Assembly (NCBI GenBank): GCA_021234155.1
Contig: JAJEKV010000057.1
Span: forward strand, 4,745,821-4,809,820
Origin: Isoetes taiwanensis
Taxonomy: Eukaryota; Streptophyta; Lycopodiopsida; Isoetales; Isoetaceae
Direction of reading: 5' to 3'
DNA: 64,000 nt
Below are positions 60,323-64,000 of this stretch, in pieces. Each line of letters opens with the position of its first letter. Positions within the stretch are counted from its first letter, which is position 1. A program made the position numbers and the translations under genes. The notes beneath the pieces were generated by a model, which did not search any database, was not told the DNA's origin, and saw only the letters and a program-made list of their open reading frames with translations.

Positions 60323-60590
60323 CTGTCGAAGATTTCTTACTTTTTCATTGTATAAATTTTGTGTGATATATTTATGTAAATATCTTTTTATCGGAAGTTA
60401 TAGAATCAAATTGTGTATTCTGGTGACTTTTTGTATATATATAAATGTAAATTATTAAATAAATAATATTTTTTTTGTGACCTAGGAAAACGTGCCAAAA
60501 AGATATAAAATCACTTTTTGGGGACATTAGGGTTTCATTTCTTTCTGTGCCTTCAGCGCCTTCCTCCTCCTCCCTTGTTCCTTGTTCGTC
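60323..60590 (+). other. AT-rich spacer between the H3 variant and the next ORF
   Basis: No gene. AAATAAATAATATT (60455-60470) could serve as a poly(A) signal for the H3 variant. GGGTTTCATTTCTTTC and pyrimidine-rich sequence precede the next ATG. Confidence 0.4.
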
Positions 60591-61475
60591 ATGGACCGCC
60601 CTACTCTACAACAGTGGTACCTGGATGGTGAGCATTGGGACCCTGCGGTTCCCTTTGACGTACTGCACCCTCATTTGCTCGTGGATCTTATCCACAACAT
60701 GCAAGCTCATCCTGACTACGCACGTTTTCTTCAGTTCTTCTACGAAGAGATTGTGCCTGCGTGTGTCTTCAACGAAGCAGACTCCCAGCTGTACCTCGAC
60801 TTCAACACCTTGGTAGAGATGTTGGGAGATGATGATCATGCTCGTAATGTTCTTAGGGGTATCAGGAGAAGAGGGACTGACCTTCCTATTGTCACCATTG
60901 ACCGCGAGCTTTGTTTTGAAGCCCGTTTTGCACTGGCAATCATCATGGACCAGTACATAGAAGATGTACACATATCTGCAGAGCAGTCTACCACGCCAGT
61001 ACCCCCTGACCCAGAGGACGATGAAGTCGTCGATGAGCATGATTTTGTAAGATGGAAGCAACTGGCTACGGAGGCACCGACAGGCCGTGATAAAGCCCTA
61101 AAGCTTGAAGGGCTAGATCTTCTTCCCACTATACTCTTGAACAACCAAGAGTATCTTATTTTGGAAGATATCATGTGGGCTTACCACGTTATCGCCGACA
61201 TGCGCGGCAGGCGAAAGCTTGAAGTCCTTTATGACCTTGCAGAGTTCTGCCAGGATGACTTCGTCGATTTCACAACGGCTGTTGTGCATCCGCCGCAAGT
61301 CCAAGAATTGTTTACATTCTGGCCAGAGGAGATAGAACCCGTTGAGACCCTCTTGTCTCTCCGGCAGTTCATATTGACCGAAGATACACCGCCTCCTGCG
61401 GAGCAGTTTGCGGCTATCATGCGACCTCCTCCTACAAGTCAGCCATTGGAGATCACTATGGCAGAGGTGGATTAG
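60591..61475 (+). CDS. Unassigned acidic protein, 294 aa
   Basis: The first ATG (60591) opens a 294-residue intact frame: MDRPTLQQWYLDGEHWDPAV, FLQFFYEEIVPACVFNEAD, ARNVLRGIRRRGTDLPIVTI, then an acidic PPDPEDDEVVDEHDF stretch, LLNNQEYLILEDIMWAYHV, EFCQDDFVDFTTAVVHPP and a Pro-rich end. No transmembrane segment, signal peptide or known domain is seen. The same frame stays protein-like for about 20 codons past the TAG (GEEDLCDAKISLWDEYVAK), so the stop may be recent. It lies between the H3 variant and the tandem array; function unknown. It could be an element-encoded accessory protein or a captured host gene. Confidence 0.55.
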   Translation: MDRPTLQQWYLDGEHWDPAVPFDVLHPHLLVDLIHNMQAHPDYARFLQFFYEEIVPACVFNEADSQLYLDFNTLVEMLGDDDHARNVLRGIRRRGTDLPIVTIDRELCFEARFALAIIMDQYIEDVHISAEQSTTPVPPDPEDDEVVDEHDFVRWKQLATEAPTGRDKALKLEGLDLLPTILLNNQEYLILEDIMWAYHVIADMRGRRKLEVLYDLAEFCQDDFVDFTTAVVHPPQVQELFTFWPEEIEPVETLLSLRQFILTEDTPPPAEQFAAIMRPPPTSQPLEITMAEVD

Positions 61476-61517
61476 GGTGAGGAAGACCTTTGTGATGCCA
61501 AGATAAGTCTTTGGGAT

Positions 61518-64000
61518 GAATATGTAGCAAAATAACAGGGGGTTCCAGGGGGATTTGATATAGATATAATTCTTGAAATCATAGACCATATCCCTAAAAC
61601 AATTCAATGGGTTATTATAAAAAAAAAACATAGATTTAAGATAAAAAATACTCACATTAGCTCACTGGTTAGATTGGTTAAAGTAGTCTTATTAAGACAT
61701 TGAGTTATTTTGGTAGAGGTTCGAATCCCCGTATTTCATATTCTAAAAGCTTAAGCGAAACCGTATAGAGGCTCGATATACCATCAAAACCTTAGGCAAA
61801 CTCGTATTCGACATCTTAAAATCATAGGCGTCCCCAATCATAATTGAGCATAATCGAAAACGAGAGGTGTGTCCAGAGGCTCCAACATTCGGGTCTGGGG
61901 TGATCCGATTTGAATCGGTAGTCGAGGTGGTGCACCTCGTTTAGAATATGTAGCAAAACGAGGGGGGTTTCAGGGGATTTGATATAGATATAATTCTTGA
62001 AATCATAGACCATATCCCTAAAACAATTCAATGGGTTATTATAAAAAAAAACATAGATTTAAGATAAAAAATACTCACATTAGCTCACTGGTTAGATTGG
62101 TTAAAGTAGTCTTATTAAGACATTGAGTTATTTTTGCACCTCGTTTAGAATATATATTCAAAATAAGGGGGTTCCTTAGGCAAATTTGATATAGATATAA
62201 TTCTTGAAATCATAGACCATATCCCTAAAACAATTCAATGGGTTATTATAAAAAAACATAGATTTAAGATAAAAAATACTCACATTAGCTCACTGGTTAG
62301 ATTGGTTAAAGTAGTCTTATTAAGACATTGAGTTATTTTGGTAGAGGTTCCATTATTTCATATTCTAAAAGCTTAAGCTTAAAACCAGTATAGAGGCTCG
62401 ATATACCATCAAAACCTTTTAGGCAATTTCATATTTCTAAAATCATAAGTCCCCAATCATAATTGAATAATCGAAACGAGAGGTGTAGAGGGCTCACGGG
62501 CCGAGATACCATCAAAACCTGCAGGCAAACTTAGAATATGTAGCAAAACATCTTAAAATCATTTGATATAGATATAATTCTTGAAATCATAGACCATATC
62601 CCTAAAACAATTCAATGGGTTAAAAAAAACATAGATTTAAGATAAAAAATAGTCACATTAGCTCACTGGTTAGATTGGTTAAAGTAGTCTTATTAAGACA
62701 TTGAGTTATTTTGGTAGAGGTTGAATCCTCGTATTTCATATTCTAAAAGCTTAAGCTTAAACCGTATAGAGGCTCGATATACCATCAAAACCTTAGGCAA
62801 ACTCAGATTCGACATCTTAAAATCATAGGCCCCCAATCATAATTGAGCATAATCAAAACGAGAGGTGTCCGAGGCTCCAACATCAATGGGTTATTATGAT
62901 TGACATAGATTTAAGATCGTGGTAGTCCATTGGTGCACCTCGTTTAGAATATGTAGCAAAATATTAAGAGGGGTTCCGTGGGGATTTGATATAGATATAA
63001 TTCTTGAAATCATAGACCATATCCCTAAAACAATTCAATGGGTTATTATAAAAAAAACATAGATTTAAGATAAAAAATACTCACATTAGCTCATTTGGTT
63101 AGATTGGTTAAAGTAGTCTTATTAAGACATTGAGTTATTTTGGTAGAGGTTGAATCCCTCCAATTTCATATTCTAAAAGCTTAAGCTTAAACCGTATAGA
63201 GGCTCGATATACCATCAAAACCTTAGGCAAACTCAGTAGGACATCTTAAAATCATATAGCCCCCTAGAATAATTCTTGAAATCATAGACCATATCCCTAA
63301 AACAATTCAATGGGTTATTATAAAAAAAAAACATAGATTTAAGATAAAAAATACTCACATTAGCTCACTTTGGTTAGATTGGTTAAAGTAGTCTTATTAA
63401 GACATTGAGTTATTTTGGTAGAGGTTGAATCCCCGTGATTTCATATTCTAAAAGCTTAAAGCTTAAACCGTATAGAGGCTCGATATACCATCAAAACCTT
63501 AGGCAAACTCTCAGATATCGACATCTTAAAATCATAGGCGTCCCCAATCATAATTGAGCATAATCTAAACGAGAGGTGTCCAGAGGAAATCATAGAACAT
63601 ATCCCTAAAACAATTCAATGGGTTATTATAAAAAAACATAGATTTAAGATAAAAATACTCACATTAGCTAGTCCGTTAGGTGCACCTCGTTTTGAGTTAT
63701 GTAGCAAATTAAGACATTTCAGTTATTTTTGATATAGATATAATTCTTGAAATCATAGACCATATCCTAAATCAAAAAACAATTCAATGGGTTATTATAC
63801 CAAAAAAACATAGATTTAAGATAAAAATACTCACATTAGCTCCCGCCCCCAATTAAAGTAGTCTTATTAAGACATTGAGTTATTTTGGTAGAGGTTCCAA
63901 ATCAGGATTTCATAAAATAGAGATCGATATACCATCAAAACCGGCGGGTAAACCAGATGCAGAGGGAATATACCATCATAAAAAGGTCCAAACGGGGTTC
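61518..64000 (+). repeat. Mosaic tandem array of about 420-bp units with tRNA-like promoter blocks
   Basis: Unit starts (GAATATGTAGCAAAA or variants) are at 61518, 61944, 62148, 62534 and 62947, with further rearranged copies to the window end. Full units are 413-426 bp; shorter ones have internal deletions and shuffled joins. Conserved blocks: GATATAGATATAATTCTTG, CATAGACCATATCCCTAAAA, the tRNA-like block, GAGGCTCGATATACCATCAA and CCCCAATCATAATTGAGCA. The tRNA-like block has A box TAGCTCACTGGTTAG and, in the first unit, a perfect B box GGTTCGAATCC; later units have lost one or more B-box bases. It is probably a satellite grown from a SINE-like sequence. Some joins look like assembly error. 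Confidence 0.85.

Noticed and set aside
61518-64000. CRISPR-like array
   Set aside because: Units of about 420 bp without spacers, in a plant genome; it is a tandem repeat.

Overview
The window is nuclear DNA of a land plant with a large, repeat-filled genome. The long PLS-class PPR gene, the clade D PP2C phosphatase, the mPGES-2-like gene and the abundance of LINEs, Copia and Ty3 elements fit a plant. The PPR repeat style (HAHI, MYGKCG and SWNAMI blocks) suggests a fern or other non-seed plant; that is an inference from style, not a placement. Only two genes look intact and ordinary: a six-exon mPGES-2-like thioltransferase (11328-13057) and a four-exon clade D PP2C (45361-47041). A PPR gene enters from the left edge (1-1683) and has lost its C-terminal domains.

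Most of the rest is transposable DNA, much of it nested. 2.7-5.5 kb: decayed Copia pol (minus) split by a 579-bp hAT-type element with an 8-bp target duplication. 6.2-9.3 kb: decayed LINE (minus). 14.7-16.2 kb: 5'-truncated LINE (plus). 17.4-25.9 kb: one end of a CACTA-type element, with a spliced minus-strand gene whose 84-nt intron was entered by a 6.8-kb LINE; the LINE 5' junction carries a perfect 39-bp-arm palindrome. 26.2-33.5 kb: an uncharacterised transposase-like ORF interrupted by a young full-length Copia (27553-33371; 742-bp LTRs, TGTAA target duplication). 33.5-37.4 kb: LTR-like debris, a tRNA-derived SINE head and a 380-bp polypyrimidine tract. 37.4-41.9 kb: a broken multi-exon minus-strand gene combining an FCP1-like HAD domain with a Ulp1-type C48 protease. 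48.4-50.7 kb: a Mutator-type element (41-bp TIRs, 9-bp target duplication) carrying a LINE tail. 55.2-56.4 kb: decayed Ty3 gag (minus).

The most unusual part is the right end. A 1566-bp LTR (56857-58422) with an intact tRNA-Met primer site is followed not by recognisable gag-pol but by an unassigned frameshifted ORF, a histone H3 variant ORF (59948-60322, about 124 aa, tail lacking the K4, K9 and K27 contexts but fold well kept), and a 295-codon unassigned ORF (60591-61475). A mosaic tandem array of about 420-bp units then runs to the window end; each unit carries a tRNA-like pol III promoter block. Whether the H3 variant belongs to a retrotransposon or lies beside one cannot be settled from this window.
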